From Aphodosoma sp045658305 (GTDB lineage Bacteria; Bacteroidota; Bacteroidia; Bacteroidales; Paludibacteraceae): DNA of 6,952 nt. The stretch covers positions 1 to 6,952 of the forward strand of contig JAZOUT010000108.1 in the NCBI GenBank assembly GCA_045658305.1, read 5' to 3'. Every line of letters starts with the position of its first letter. Within the stretch, counting starts at the first letter, position 1. Positions 1 through 5,001 of this stretch are shown in pieces. Position numbers and translations under genes: made by a program. Below the pieces are notes generated by a model, which did not search any database, had not been told where the DNA came from, and saw nothing but the letters and a program-made list of their open reading frames with translations.

Positions 1-62
1 TCCCCTATAGGCATCTCCTTTAACACGCAACACAATGATTTTGTTTTTTTGAACTCTTTCAT
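1..62 (-). CDS. 5' end of a leftward gene divergent from the repressor (partial)
   Basis: An open frame starts with ATG at 62 and runs off the left edge, giving about 20 residues: basic at first (MKEFKKTK), then a stretch reading VLKEMPIG. No stop occurs in the visible part. It lies about 65 bases downstream of a good leftward Bacteroidota promoter, as expected for the first gene of the operon controlled by the repressor. The basic start followed by an 'L..MPIG' segment resembles, from memory, small DNA-binding or Cro/antirepressor-like proteins found next to S24 repressors in Bacteroides prophages, but too little is visible to assign a family. A second in-frame ATG (codon 17), preceded by AAAGGAG, is an alternative start. 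Confidence 0.5.
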   Translation of the reverse strand, partial: MKEFKKTKSLCCVLKEMPIG

Positions 63-70
63 TAACTTTG
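40..70 (+). promoter_or_regulatory. Possible rightward promoter for the repressor transcript
   Basis: TTTG (40-43), 19 bases, then TAACTTTG (63-70) matches the Bacteroidota consensus. It points right, toward the repressor gene at 205, and would give a leader of about 125 bases. It lies within the first codons of the leftward gene and faces the leftward promoter, so the two transcripts would overlap by about 50 bases. The area is T-rich, which raises the chance of a coincidental match. Confidence 0.45.
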
Positions 71-92
71 AAAACTTAAAATTTTTTATTAC

Positions 93-123
93 CTAAAGGA
101 ATGATTGTTGGGTTTTCCTTTAG
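93..123. repeat. 9-bp perfect inverted repeat in the switch region
   Basis: CTAAAGGAA (93-101) and TTCCTTTAG (115-123) are exact reverse complements separated by 13 bases. The dyad lies between the two facing promoters, in the stretch both transcripts would share. It could be a hairpin in either RNA or a protein-binding dyad. The wide spacer is compatible with both. Confidence 0.55.
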
Positions 124-133
124 AATGACTATG

Positions 134-165
134 CAAATATAAAGCACCGCTTTGAATTATGCAAA
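134..165 (-). promoter_or_regulatory. Leftward Bacteroidota promoter of the repressed operon
   Basis: On the minus strand, TTTG (165-162) is followed after 20 bases by TATATTTG (141-134), a full match to the Bacteroidota -33/-7 consensus TTTG-N19-21-TAnnTTTG. Transcription should start near 127 and reach the ATG at 62. The perfect palindrome at 141-153 touches the -7 element and lies in the spacer, so a repressor bound there would block this promoter. Confidence 0.7.
141..153. promoter_or_regulatory. Candidate repressor operator (AAAGC-N3-GCTTT) with extra half-sites
   Basis: AAAGC (141-145) and GCTTT (149-153) form a perfect short palindrome inside the leftward promoter. Two further AAAGC half-sites lie downstream in a direct repeat TTAAAGCAAA (171-180 and 193-202), 22 bases apart, the last ending just before the repressor start codon. 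Four copies of the half-site within 60 bases next to a repressor gene suggest an operator for that repressor, including autoregulation. Binding is inferred. Confidence 0.45.
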
Positions 166-204
166 TTAAATTAAAGCAAAAATAAAAATATTTTAAAGCA
201 AATT

Positions 205-855
205 ATGGAAACTACTGTAAAACAACGACTTGAAATGTTTTTGGAATATAAAAATATTTCCAAAAGTGAGTTTGGAAGGGTTATAGGCGTTTCATCAGCC
301 TATATTTCTTCTATGAGGAAATCTATCGCACCTGATAAGGCTGAAAGCATTGCTTTAAATTTCCCAGACCTTAATATTCAATGGCTTATTACAGGCAACG
401 GACAAATGCTGATTGAAAAAGAGCAGCAATTTAGAGATGCAAAAGGTATGGTCTTGCCGTTGGTTACGTTTACCGCTATGGGTGGTTATAACGAGGATAA
501 TTGGACAGCTTTTGTTAACACTTGCCCTCTGTATGCAGTTCCCGATATTAAAATCCCTGCTGACTTTCTCATAAAGGTCGGTGGAGATTCAATGAACCCT
601 GTGTATTGTGAGGGAGATTTGCTTGTTTGTAAGATGATCCAGGAGATTCTGTTCTTTCAATGGGGTAAGACTTATGTCCTTGATACATCACAAGGGGTTG
701 TAGTCAAGAATGTATATGAGGATAAGGATAACCCTAACAATATTCTGTTGGTGTCCGAAAATGGAGAAAAATACCCACCTTTCGCCATTCCTCGTAAAGA
801 TATCCGCAAGGTCGCTTTAGTGGTGGGAAGTCTTAGAATTAGATTGGAGATGTAA
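205..855 (+). CDS. S24/LexA-type phage repressor with N-terminal helix-turn-helix
   Basis: A 216-aa transcriptional repressor of the CI/LexA type. Residues about 5-60 form an XRE-like helix-turn-helix domain, with the recognition helix around SSAYISSMRKS (30-40). A linker follows, then a C-terminal S24 peptidase fold from about residue 85. The catalytic pair is visible: Ser129 in GGDSMNP and Lys168 in GVVVKNV, 39 residues apart, close to the spacing in LexA. A Met-Gly/Gly-Gly sequence at 92-94 (AMGG) sits where these proteins usually self-cleave, though it is not the classical Ala-Gly. In the family, RecA filaments on damaged DNA trigger self-cleavage and derepression. Length is normal. The start at 205 is the first ATG and keeps the HTH complete. 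It probably represses the divergent leftward gene. A membrane protein gene begins 2 bases after its stop, suggesting co-transcription. Confidence 0.9.
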   Translation: METTVKQRLEMFLEYKNISKSEFGRVIGVSSAYISSMRKSIAPDKAESIALNFPDLNIQWLITGNGQMLIEKEQQFRDAKGMVLPLVTFTAMGGYNEDNWTAFVNTCPLYAVPDIKIPADFLIKVGGDSMNPVYCEGDLLVCKMIQEILFFQWGKTYVLDTSQGVVVKNVYEDKDNPNNILLVSENGEKYPPFAIPRKDIRKVALVVGSLRIRLEM

Positions 856-857
856 GT

Positions 858-1352
858 ATGTTTATCATTCCCGAAAACATTGACTTTGATGATGAGGTAA
901 GCATCAAAGATTGTGAAAGAAAATTAATTAGAGCTAAGGAGAAAATATCCTCAAGACTTATAGATGGGTTGAGAGATTTTGAATATTCTCCCGACAGTAA
1001 AGAGTATAGAAAGTATAAAGACAAAGTTGGGATGTCTAAATTTCTTTATGGTTTAGCATTAGTATTTTTTTTGATTGATATTGCCGGTGGTAATAATCTA
1101 ACGCTTATAATTATTTTGGGAGTAGTAGTTAACACAGGCTATCTACTATACAATTACTCCGAGTATCGTTCACTTAAAAAGTGGTATGATGATACAAAGC
1201 CAAAAGTGGTCCGTATGTACTACAATGAGTGGCAAAGAATTTACGGAATGTATTGTGAATGGTGCAGGGAGCATAAGCAAAAACCTTTATCGCCAACCCA
1301 AATCCCACTTGTTTATAACGATGTAGAGGTAGAGTATAGGAAACACTATTAA
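858..1352 (+). CDS. Two-helix membrane protein coupled to the repressor gene (unknown function)
   Basis: The start codon follows the repressor stop by 2 bases, so the two are almost certainly on one mRNA and translationally coupled. The 164-aa protein has a charged N-terminal part (1-58, probably helical), two hydrophobic segments at about 62-77 and 81-100 with a very short turn, and a C-terminal part of about 60 residues rich in Tyr, Trp and charge. That tail holds a C-x2-C pair (YCEWC, 132-136) that could bind metal or form a disulfide. I do not recognise a family. A membrane protein expressed together with a prophage repressor is the usual place for superinfection-exclusion or other resident-state genes, but this is inference from position only. 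Confidence 0.75.
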   Translation: MFIIPENIDFDDEVSIKDCERKLIRAKEKISSRLIDGLRDFEYSPDSKEYRKYKDKVGMSKFLYGLALVFFLIDIAGGNNLTLIIILGVVVNTGYLLYNYSEYRSLKKWYDDTKPKVVRMYYNEWQRIYGMYCEWCREHKQKPLSPTQIPLVYNDVEVEYRKHY

Positions 1353-1394
1353 ATATTCGCCTTTGTTTTGATTTTAATAAAACTATTGTAAGCT

Positions 1395-1580
1395 ATGAAA
1401 AATCCTATTATTAGATTTATTGTTGCAACACTTGCTGGTTTAGCAGCGCTGTTTGCTATGGTTTCAATCTGTACTTTACTAAAATTAAGTGGTGTTTTAT
1501 TTCTTGCAATAAACGCTGCTGTAGCAATATATGTGTGGCGATTTGTGTATTCTATTGGAACAAAAAATAAAGAAGAATAA
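1395..1580 (+). CDS. Small two-helix membrane protein (61 aa, unknown)
   Basis: A 61-residue protein almost entirely made of two hydrophobic segments (about 7-28 and 33-53) with a basic start (MKNPIIR) and a charged end (TKNKEE), which suggests a hairpin in the inner membrane with both ends in the cytoplasm. It lies 42 bases after the previous gene in the same direction, and no internal promoter matching the consensus was found in the gap, so it probably belongs to the repressor transcript. No family is recognised. Holin-like size and shape should be considered, but no lysis genes are nearby and the resident-state transcript is an odd place for a holin. Confidence 0.65.
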   Translation: MKNPIIRFIVATLAGLAALFAMVSICTLLKLSGVLFLAINAAVAIYVWRFVYSIGTKNKEE

Positions 1581-1607
1581 CTTAATATAATACTCCAACT
1601 ATCAAGT

Positions 1608-1850
1608 ATGAAAAAACTTATTCTCCTTTTAACTTTGATTGCAGGGATTGCAGTCGGTTATGTGTCAGCAAAAGATGCCCCTGTAGCTGCAGAAGCAACC
1701 TATGTGTACATCTGCACTGGTCCTAAATCAACCGTATATCACAAGACTGATAAGTGTAGGGGGTTAAAAAATTGCTCTACCTCTGTCAAGAAAGTTACTA
1801 TTCAAGAAGCTGAGAAGATGGGCAGGAGAGCTTGTAAAGTGTGTTATTAA
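1608..1850 (+). CDS. Secreted small cysteine-rich protein (80 aa)
   Basis: The first 21 residues form a clear signal peptide: MKK, a Leu/Ile-rich core, and a VSA cleavage site, giving a mature protein of about 59 residues. The mature part has five cysteines (36, 50, 56, 76, 79) and His45, arranged as YHK-x3-C-RGL-x2-C and, at the C-terminus, GRRACKVCY, with a helix 'TIQEAEKMG' between. The YH...C..L..C...A...G...C..C pattern is one I recall from short secreted or phage-linked Bacteroidota proteins and from Ada-like metal-binding C-termini. Zinc binding or disulfides in the periplasm are both possible. The gene follows the small membrane protein by 27 bases and probably shares its transcript. 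The exact function is unknown. Confidence 0.72.
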   Translation: MKKLILLLTLIAGIAVGYVSAKDAPVAAEATYVYICTGPKSTVYHKTDKCRGLKNCSTSVKKVTIQEAEKMGRRACKVCY

Positions 1851-1877
1851 AAGCTAAGCAGAGCATTTTGGTTTTTA

Positions 1878-1935
1878 CATAGTCGTTTGGTAGTGAGTTT
1901 GATTAGGAGAGGAAGCTCACGCAAACAGAGCTATG
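1878..1935 (+). ncRNA. Nested stem-loop leader upstream of the 45-aa ORF
   Basis: Three stems nest perfectly: CATAG 1878-1882 with CTATG 1931-1935; GTTTG 1885-1889 with CAAAC 1922-1926; and GTGAGTTT 1893-1900 with GAAGCTCAC 1912-1920 (eight pairs, one G-U). The 12-base apical loop 1901-1912 contains AGGAGAGG. A competing pairing exists: GCAAACA 1921-1927 with TGTTTGC 1938-1944. That would break the second stem, and GTTTG 1939-1943 can also pair with CAAAC 1949-1953. The arrangement looks like a structured leader or attenuator, or an independent small RNA. No known riboswitch class is recognised. Confidence 0.45.
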
Positions 1936-1964
1936 GTTGTTTGCAATTCAAACACTAAGTTGTC

Positions 1965-2102
1965 ATGAATCGTAATCAAAGAACTAAAGTGGTTGATGGT
2001 ATTGAATACGAACTTGTATTTACTATGTCCTCTAAGAGGAATGGTAAAGTGGTTCGTCCGAAGAAAGCCAAAGTCATGTGCTTTTGGCGACCTTTGAGAT
2101 AA
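1965..2102 (+). CDS. 45-aa basic protein in hairpin-flanked cassette (unknown)
   Basis: ATG at 1965 opens a 45-codon frame ending with TAA at 2102. The protein is strongly basic (12 Lys/Arg against 3 acidic residues), with a hydrophobic patch (YELVFTM, 15-21), a basic middle (SKRNGKVVRPKKAK) and an aromatic end (CFWRPL). It lacks a membrane segment. The composition suggests a nucleic-acid or ribosome-binding peptide with a small beta fold, but no family is assigned. It sits behind a structured leader and inside the inverted repeat at 1856/2125, so its expression may depend on RNA folding. Transcription could come from the repressor unit; no consensus promoter was found in the leader. Being short, it could also be non-coding by chance, but the balanced residue mix and exact framing by the repeat argue for a real gene. 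Confidence 0.5.
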   Translation: MNRNQRTKVVDGIEYELVFTMSSKRNGKVVRPKKAKVMCFWRPLR

Positions 2103-2170
2103 TACTAAACCGCAATGCTCTGCTTTTTATTTAACGCAAAGATAAGGATTTGGTTCGGTTTCGTTAAAAC

Positions 2171-2200
2171 AAAAAAGGGGATTGCTTTCGCTTTCCCCTT
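2171..2200 (-). terminator. Intrinsic terminator at the convergence of the two operons
   Basis: AAGGGGA (2175-2181) pairs with TCCCCTT (2194-2200), and GC/GC can pair inside the loop. Read leftward, the stem is followed directly by TTTTTTGTTTT (2176 down to 2166), a typical U-tract, so it ends the leftward train just 2 bases after the last gene's stop codon. Read rightward, the U-tract is weaker and displaced (2213-2220), but the hairpin may also stop transcripts from the repressor side. Confidence 0.8.
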
Positions 2201-2202
2201 AA

Positions 2203-2361
2203 TTAACCTCTACTTTTTTTGGTTATTTCTTGCTTGTCAAGCCAAAATACCCTTGAATAAATATCTATGAATTCAGCATTTTGTTGTTGCGCCTTAAATA
2301 AACGTTTAACAAATGATGAATTGTCAGGATTACAAATATATATCGGATGTTTTTTATCCAT
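2203..2361 (-). CDS. Small hypothetical protein, last gene of the leftward operon (52 aa)
   Basis: ATG at 2361 opens a 52-codon frame ending with TAA at 2203, directly before the operon terminator. The start lies 10 bases after the stop of the 87-aa gene, in an A-rich leader (TTAAAAAAAATGG), like other starts here. The product begins MDKKHPIYIC and is polar, with a predicted helical middle (FVKRLFKAQQQNAEFIDIYSRVFWLDKQEI) and a basic tail (TKKSRG). No membrane segment or known domain is seen. The spacing, direction and position between the upstream gene and the terminator support it as a real gene despite its length. Confidence 0.6.
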   Translation of the reverse strand: MDKKHPIYICNPDNSSFVKRLFKAQQQNAEFIDIYSRVFWLDKQEITKKSRG

Positions 2362-2371
2362 TTTTTTTAAT

Positions 2372-2635
2372 TTAATACATTGGGAATTTCTTTGGATACC
2401 ATGTACCGCACATATCTAATGAAGTATTGAGCTGTTTTAATTGGCACTCAAAGGTTATAATCATTAGTTTATCAGCAGGAGACAAATCCTCTTTATCCTT
2501 TAAGTCTTTTAATTTTTTGTTGATTCGTTTTTGTTCTTTAAGCAGGTCACAGATGAATTCGTATAGGCTGAATTCTTCTCTCTTTCCTTTTGCTAATTCC
2601 ACTATCTGCTTATCGTATATTTGCAATACATCCAT
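2372..2635 (-). CDS. Small coiled-coil hypothetical protein (87 aa)
   Basis: An 87-residue, highly charged, mostly helical protein. Residues about 1-50 (ELAKGKREEF ... LLKEQKRINKKLKDLKDKED) and 52-75 (SPADKLMIITFECQLKQLNTSL) look like two helices joined by a short turn, a helical hairpin, followed by a short aromatic/proline tail (WYPKKFPMY). Start chosen at 2635 behind GGGAAAGCGAAATGG, an A-rich leader that recurs in this train. The gene begins 12 bases after the stop of the 82-aa gene and ends 10 bases before the 52-aa gene, so it is part of the leftward operon. No function can be assigned. Confidence 0.7.
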   Translation of the reverse strand: MDVLQIYDKQIVELAKGKREEFSLYEFICDLLKEQKRINKKLKDLKDKEDLSPADKLMIITFECQLKQLNTSLDMCGTWYPKKFPMY

Positions 2636-2647
2636 TTCGCTTTCCCT

Positions 2648-2896
2648 TTAATCAATTACTCTATACGTTACACCTCTGCCGTAGTCGCTATAGTCTATAT
2701 CCACACCATTGATACATATTGCAAAGTTAAGATTATCTCCCTCCACTATTGTGCAGTCAAGAGGTGTTTTGTCTTTCTTAACCTCGTTGATGATTGCTTT
2801 ACCGGCATAGATAGTATTACCCTCTGCTGAGGGTGCTGACCATTGGATTGTTTTTCCAAAGAGTTCCTGTGCCTTGTTTATTGTTAGTTTTTCCAT
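2648..2896 (-). CDS. Small beta-rich hypothetical protein (82 aa)
   Basis: The 82-aa product starts with a short helix (INKAQELFGK) followed by alternating hydrophobic strands: TIQWSAP, NTIYAGKAIINEVKK, LDCTIVEG, NLNFAICINGVDIDYS, VTYRVID. That pattern suggests a small beta-barrel or SH3-like fold. No catalytic motif is visible and no family is recognised. It follows the 86-aa gene with a 42-base gap that holds a possible internal promoter, and precedes the 87-aa gene by 12 bases. Co-direction and spacing make it an operon member, possibly expressed at a higher level through the internal promoter. Confidence 0.7.
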   Translation of the reverse strand: MEKLTINKAQELFGKTIQWSAPSAEGNTIYAGKAIINEVKKDKTPLDCTIVEGDNLNFAICINGVDIDYSDYGRGVTYRVID

Positions 2897-2915
2897 AGTA
2901 TTTACGTTTGAGTTC

Positions 2916-2947
2916 CAAAGTTAGTTATTCGGTTTCGGTTATGCAAG
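2916..2947 (-). promoter_or_regulatory. Possible internal leftward promoter before the 82-aa gene
   Basis: On the minus strand, TAACTTTG (2923-2916) is a full -7 match. CTTG (2947-2944) lies 20 bases upstream, three of four bases of the -33 element. Transcription would start about 12 bases before the ATG at 2896. The -33 box overlaps the end of the 86-aa gene. Confidence 0.35.
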
Positions 2948-3199
2948 TCTTTTAAAGAGCCATATCCCCTCTGCATCTTTGTCAATCACAAGTTCATCAG
3001 TCCAATCATTATGTTCTTCAATCGCATCACTTTTGGTTGCAAAATATTTCAACATAATCTCCTTTGCCAAGTCTATCTGTTCAAGTGAGAGAGCGGTTAT
3101 TAGTTCATCGTAACATTTTGCAGTATTGGGGTACCATTTCCTTGTCCACCCGTTTTCTTCGGGATGTCTAATTCTTGCTGTAAGTTGATAATTTGCCAT
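2939..3199 (-). CDS. Small hypothetical protein downstream of pcfJ-like gene (86 aa)
   Basis: The 86-aa protein opens with a predicted strand (YQLTARIRH), then WTRKWYPN, a helical middle (KCYDELITALSLEQIDLAKEIMLKYFATKSDAIEEH) and a final strand (ELVIDKDAEGIWLFKRL). The mixed alpha/beta layout and lack of signal or membrane segments suggest a small cytoplasmic protein. It starts 20 bases after the PcfJ-like stop, with an A/T-rich leader. Proteins of this kind are often found as uncharacterised partners in the same gene block of Bacteroidota elements. No family name is claimed. Confidence 0.7.
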   Translation of the reverse strand: MANYQLTARIRHPEENGWTRKWYPNTAKCYDELITALSLEQIDLAKEIMLKYFATKSDAIEEHNDWTDELVIDKDAEGIWLFKRLA

Positions 3200-3219
3200 A
3201 ATTTTTAGTTTTAACTATT

Positions 3220-4515
3220 CTATGCAACTTTCATTGCCTGTTGTTTAATCTTCTTAGTCTGCCCCATATTCTCGTTTACAAGGGAGATTATCCTATCGTG
3301 GTAAGGAGTAGTGGAGTTATACTTACCTCTGCTCTGTATGATTCTAAAGCTATCCAAATCTACCTCAATGGTTTCAATCCTTACCCCTTTGATTCTTGCT
3401 GACAGAATGAGTGCGTTTGCCTTGTTGTAGTACTTGTTTGCATATATACAATGTCGCATAGCTGCACCCTCTGCAACAAATTCCTCAATAGATTTCAGTA
3501 CCTCAATGGTCATATCTCTGTCCACTATACAGATACCAAAATACATTCCCTTTTTCTTGATATAATCAGCTTTCGCTTTCTTGTCTTTCAGCAGTCTGGT
3601 CATATCGCTCTGTATTCTCTCCCTTTCCTCTTGTCTTTCTTTCTTGATATACAACCTATCGTGCAGTTGTTGCAAGTCGGGACTGCAGATATAGTGTGGG
3701 TTGTTAATGTCCATATTGAACCCTCGCATAAGATCAATGGTGTCTGTCCATATGCTGTAGTCTGCAATACGGTAGTTGTGCCTGATAGCTATCTTAATCT
3801 GTTGCCAATAGTTGTTTATCAGTCTTTCCCCTATCAAATGGTAATTCTTTGTCTTGAGTAGGGTTTCTGTCTTGCTATCGTTTAATAGGGATTGCATAAA
3901 CTCCACAGGTAAATATTTAGTCTTGTCTATATCTGCAGAACTTGTCATTCCGTTCCTCTTGAGGATAGGGAGTAATGAGGTGGTATTAGGGTAGGTGTAG
4001 GTGTTTTGGGATTCTACGTGTAGGCTTTCCGCATAGTAGCCGTATGCCCTTTCAGTTGTCGGTCTTATCTCCATGTCGGAGTATAAAGACCATTTTCTTG
4101 TCATAGGCACTTTCCCTCTTGCTATCCTCGTTTCCTTGCCTTGTTCATCTATCCACGATTGACAGACCTCTGTAATATCATTTATCACTTTGCAACCCTT
4201 TCTGTATTCGTGTCTAACCCAAAATGTACGGATAACCTGGAACTCCTTAACCCTCTCAGTTGTGTTGAATGTTGAGTAATTCACTCTCCTTTGGTTATTT
4301 TCCGCTTTCGCTGAGTGTATTTTACCGCAATGAGGACAAGTGAGAGTATCTCCCATAACTTTGCCACAATAAGCACAGATATTGCCTTTATTGCTGAAAA
4401 ATGCACTTGCTCGTTGGTACAAGTTTACTCCCCATTTCTCTTGCTTTGGGGTTATCGGTTTAAGGGTAGAATAAAGCTCCCAAACTCTCTTTTGGGTCTT
4501 GGTCTTGGGTTGCAT
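3220..4515 (-). CDS. PcfJ-like protein with N-terminal zinc ribbon
   Basis: A 431-aa protein with two recognisable parts. Near the N-terminus, C47-x2-C50 ... C60-x2-C63 (CAYC, CPHC) forms a zinc-ribbon knuckle pair. At about 330-425 lies the PcfJ-like region: a 'MRHCIYANKYYNKANALILSARI' segment (353-375), then ETIEVDL and QSRGKYN, followed by a 'YHDRIISLV' helix. This matches the PcfJ family pattern (HC.Y...YY......I.S.R......T.E......I.Q.RG..N). PcfJ is named after a gene of the enterococcal conjugative plasmid pCF10. In Bacteroidota the family is widespread in phages, plasmids and ICEs, usually next to PcfK; the biochemical role is unknown. Residues 285-322 are a highly charged helix. It starts 22 bases after the PcfK-like gene, the usual order. 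Full length for the family. Confidence 0.88.
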   Translation of the reverse strand: MQPKTKTQKRVWELYSTLKPITPKQEKWGVNLYQRASAFFSNKGNICAYCGKVMGDTLTCPHCGKIHSAKAENNQRRVNYSTFNTTERVKEFQVIRTFWVRHEYRKGCKVINDITEVCQSWIDEQGKETRIARGKVPMTRKWSLYSDMEIRPTTERAYGYYAESLHVESQNTYTYPNTTSLLPILKRNGMTSSADIDKTKYLPVEFMQSLLNDSKTETLLKTKNYHLIGERLINNYWQQIKIAIRHNYRIADYSIWTDTIDLMRGFNMDINNPHYICSPDLQQLHDRLYIKKERQEERERIQSDMTRLLKDKKAKADYIKKKGMYFGICIVDRDMTIEVLKSIEEFVAEGAAMRHCIYANKYYNKANALILSARIKGVRIETIEVDLDSFRIIQSRGKYNSTTPYHDRIISLVNENMGQTKKIKQQAMKVA

Positions 4516-4537
4516 ATCAATAAGGGGTTAAAGTGTA

Positions 4538-4981
4538 TTAAAATAGAGAAAATTGCAGTTCTTCTGCCTGTTTCTTCTTGTCTGCTTTCGTTTGAGGTTT
4601 GGTTGCCTGTGGTTGCGCTTTGGGTTGGTCAAAGAGGTTTGGAATGTTGCTCTTTGGTTGCTCCTGTGCCTTGACAGGGGTTGGGGTTGCTTTTGGTTTG
4701 TCATCCTTAAATTTCTCCTGTGTTGCTTGGTTGTGTACTACTTTGCAACTTGGGGTAGTCTTGTCCACATTGATATTATCTTCATCATAGTAGTGGATAG
4801 CCATACCAAAGATTTCATCATCAGCAAAACCCTGTCTGCCTGTTTTCTTAACCTCTTGAATGATGTATCTGCAACATTCCTCAATACTCTTGTTTGCTTT
4901 CGCATAGGTCTTAGCAAAGAGTTCATCTGTCTTGGCTCTGTTATCCAAATAGGACTTAATTGCCTGTTCAAATCCGTTCAT
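4538..4981 (-). CDS. PcfK-like protein with C-terminal clamp-binding-like motif
   Basis: A 147-aa protein. Residues 1-68 form a compact helical domain (FEQAIKSYLDNRA ... SIEECCRYIIQEVKK ... DEIFGMAIHYYDEDNI), typical of PcfK-like proteins, which almost always precede PcfJ in Bacteroidota elements, as here. From about 85 on it is a disordered tail rich in Lys, Pro and Gln, ending in QFSLF (143-147) after ADKKKQAEEL. QFSLF closely resembles the pentapeptide by which bacterial proteins bind the DNA-polymerase sliding clamp (consensus QLSLF), and the tail contains a second weaker candidate (PNLFDQ, 114-119). Clamp binding is an inference; the family's role is unknown. Start at 4981 lies 20 bases after a tRNA-like element, behind AAGCGAAAATG. 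Confidence 0.85.
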   Translation of the reverse strand: MNGFEQAIKSYLDNRAKTDELFAKTYAKANKSIEECCRYIIQEVKKTGRQGFADDEIFGMAIHYYDEDNINVDKTTPSCKVVHNQATQEKFKDDKPKATPTPVKAQEQPKSNIPNLFDQPKAQPQATKPQTKADKKKQAEELQFSLF

Positions 4982-5001
4982 TTTCGCTTATTTTTATGGT
5001 T

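Larger units (their letters stand above)
1856..2125. repeat. 19-bp imperfect inverted repeat enclosing the 45-aa ORF
   Basis: The left arm 1856-1874 and the reverse complement of the right arm 2107-2125 agree at 17 of 19 positions: twelve identical bases (AAGCAGAGCATT), a two-base mismatch, then GGTTT. The arms begin 5 bases after the stop of the secreted-protein gene and end 4 bases after the stop of the 45-aa ORF, so they frame exactly that ORF and its leader. The right arm runs into TTTTTATTT, so the closed stem would also resemble a terminator. No convincing target-site duplication is seen at the edges. Confidence 0.6.

Noticed and set aside
839..1024. Leftward ORF (61 aa) over the start of the membrane protein gene
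   Set aside because: Overlaps the repressor end and the coupled 164-aa gene in antisense, with no start context; a shadow frame.
1856..2125. Retron or IS-type mobile element based on the flanking inverted repeat
   Set aside because: No reverse transcriptase or transposase is present and no target-site duplication is visible, so only the repeat and the RNA structure are annotated.
3451..3861. Rightward ORF (136 aa) inside the PcfJ-like gene
   Set aside because: Antisense shadow of a gene with clear family motifs; no promoter or operon context on that strand.
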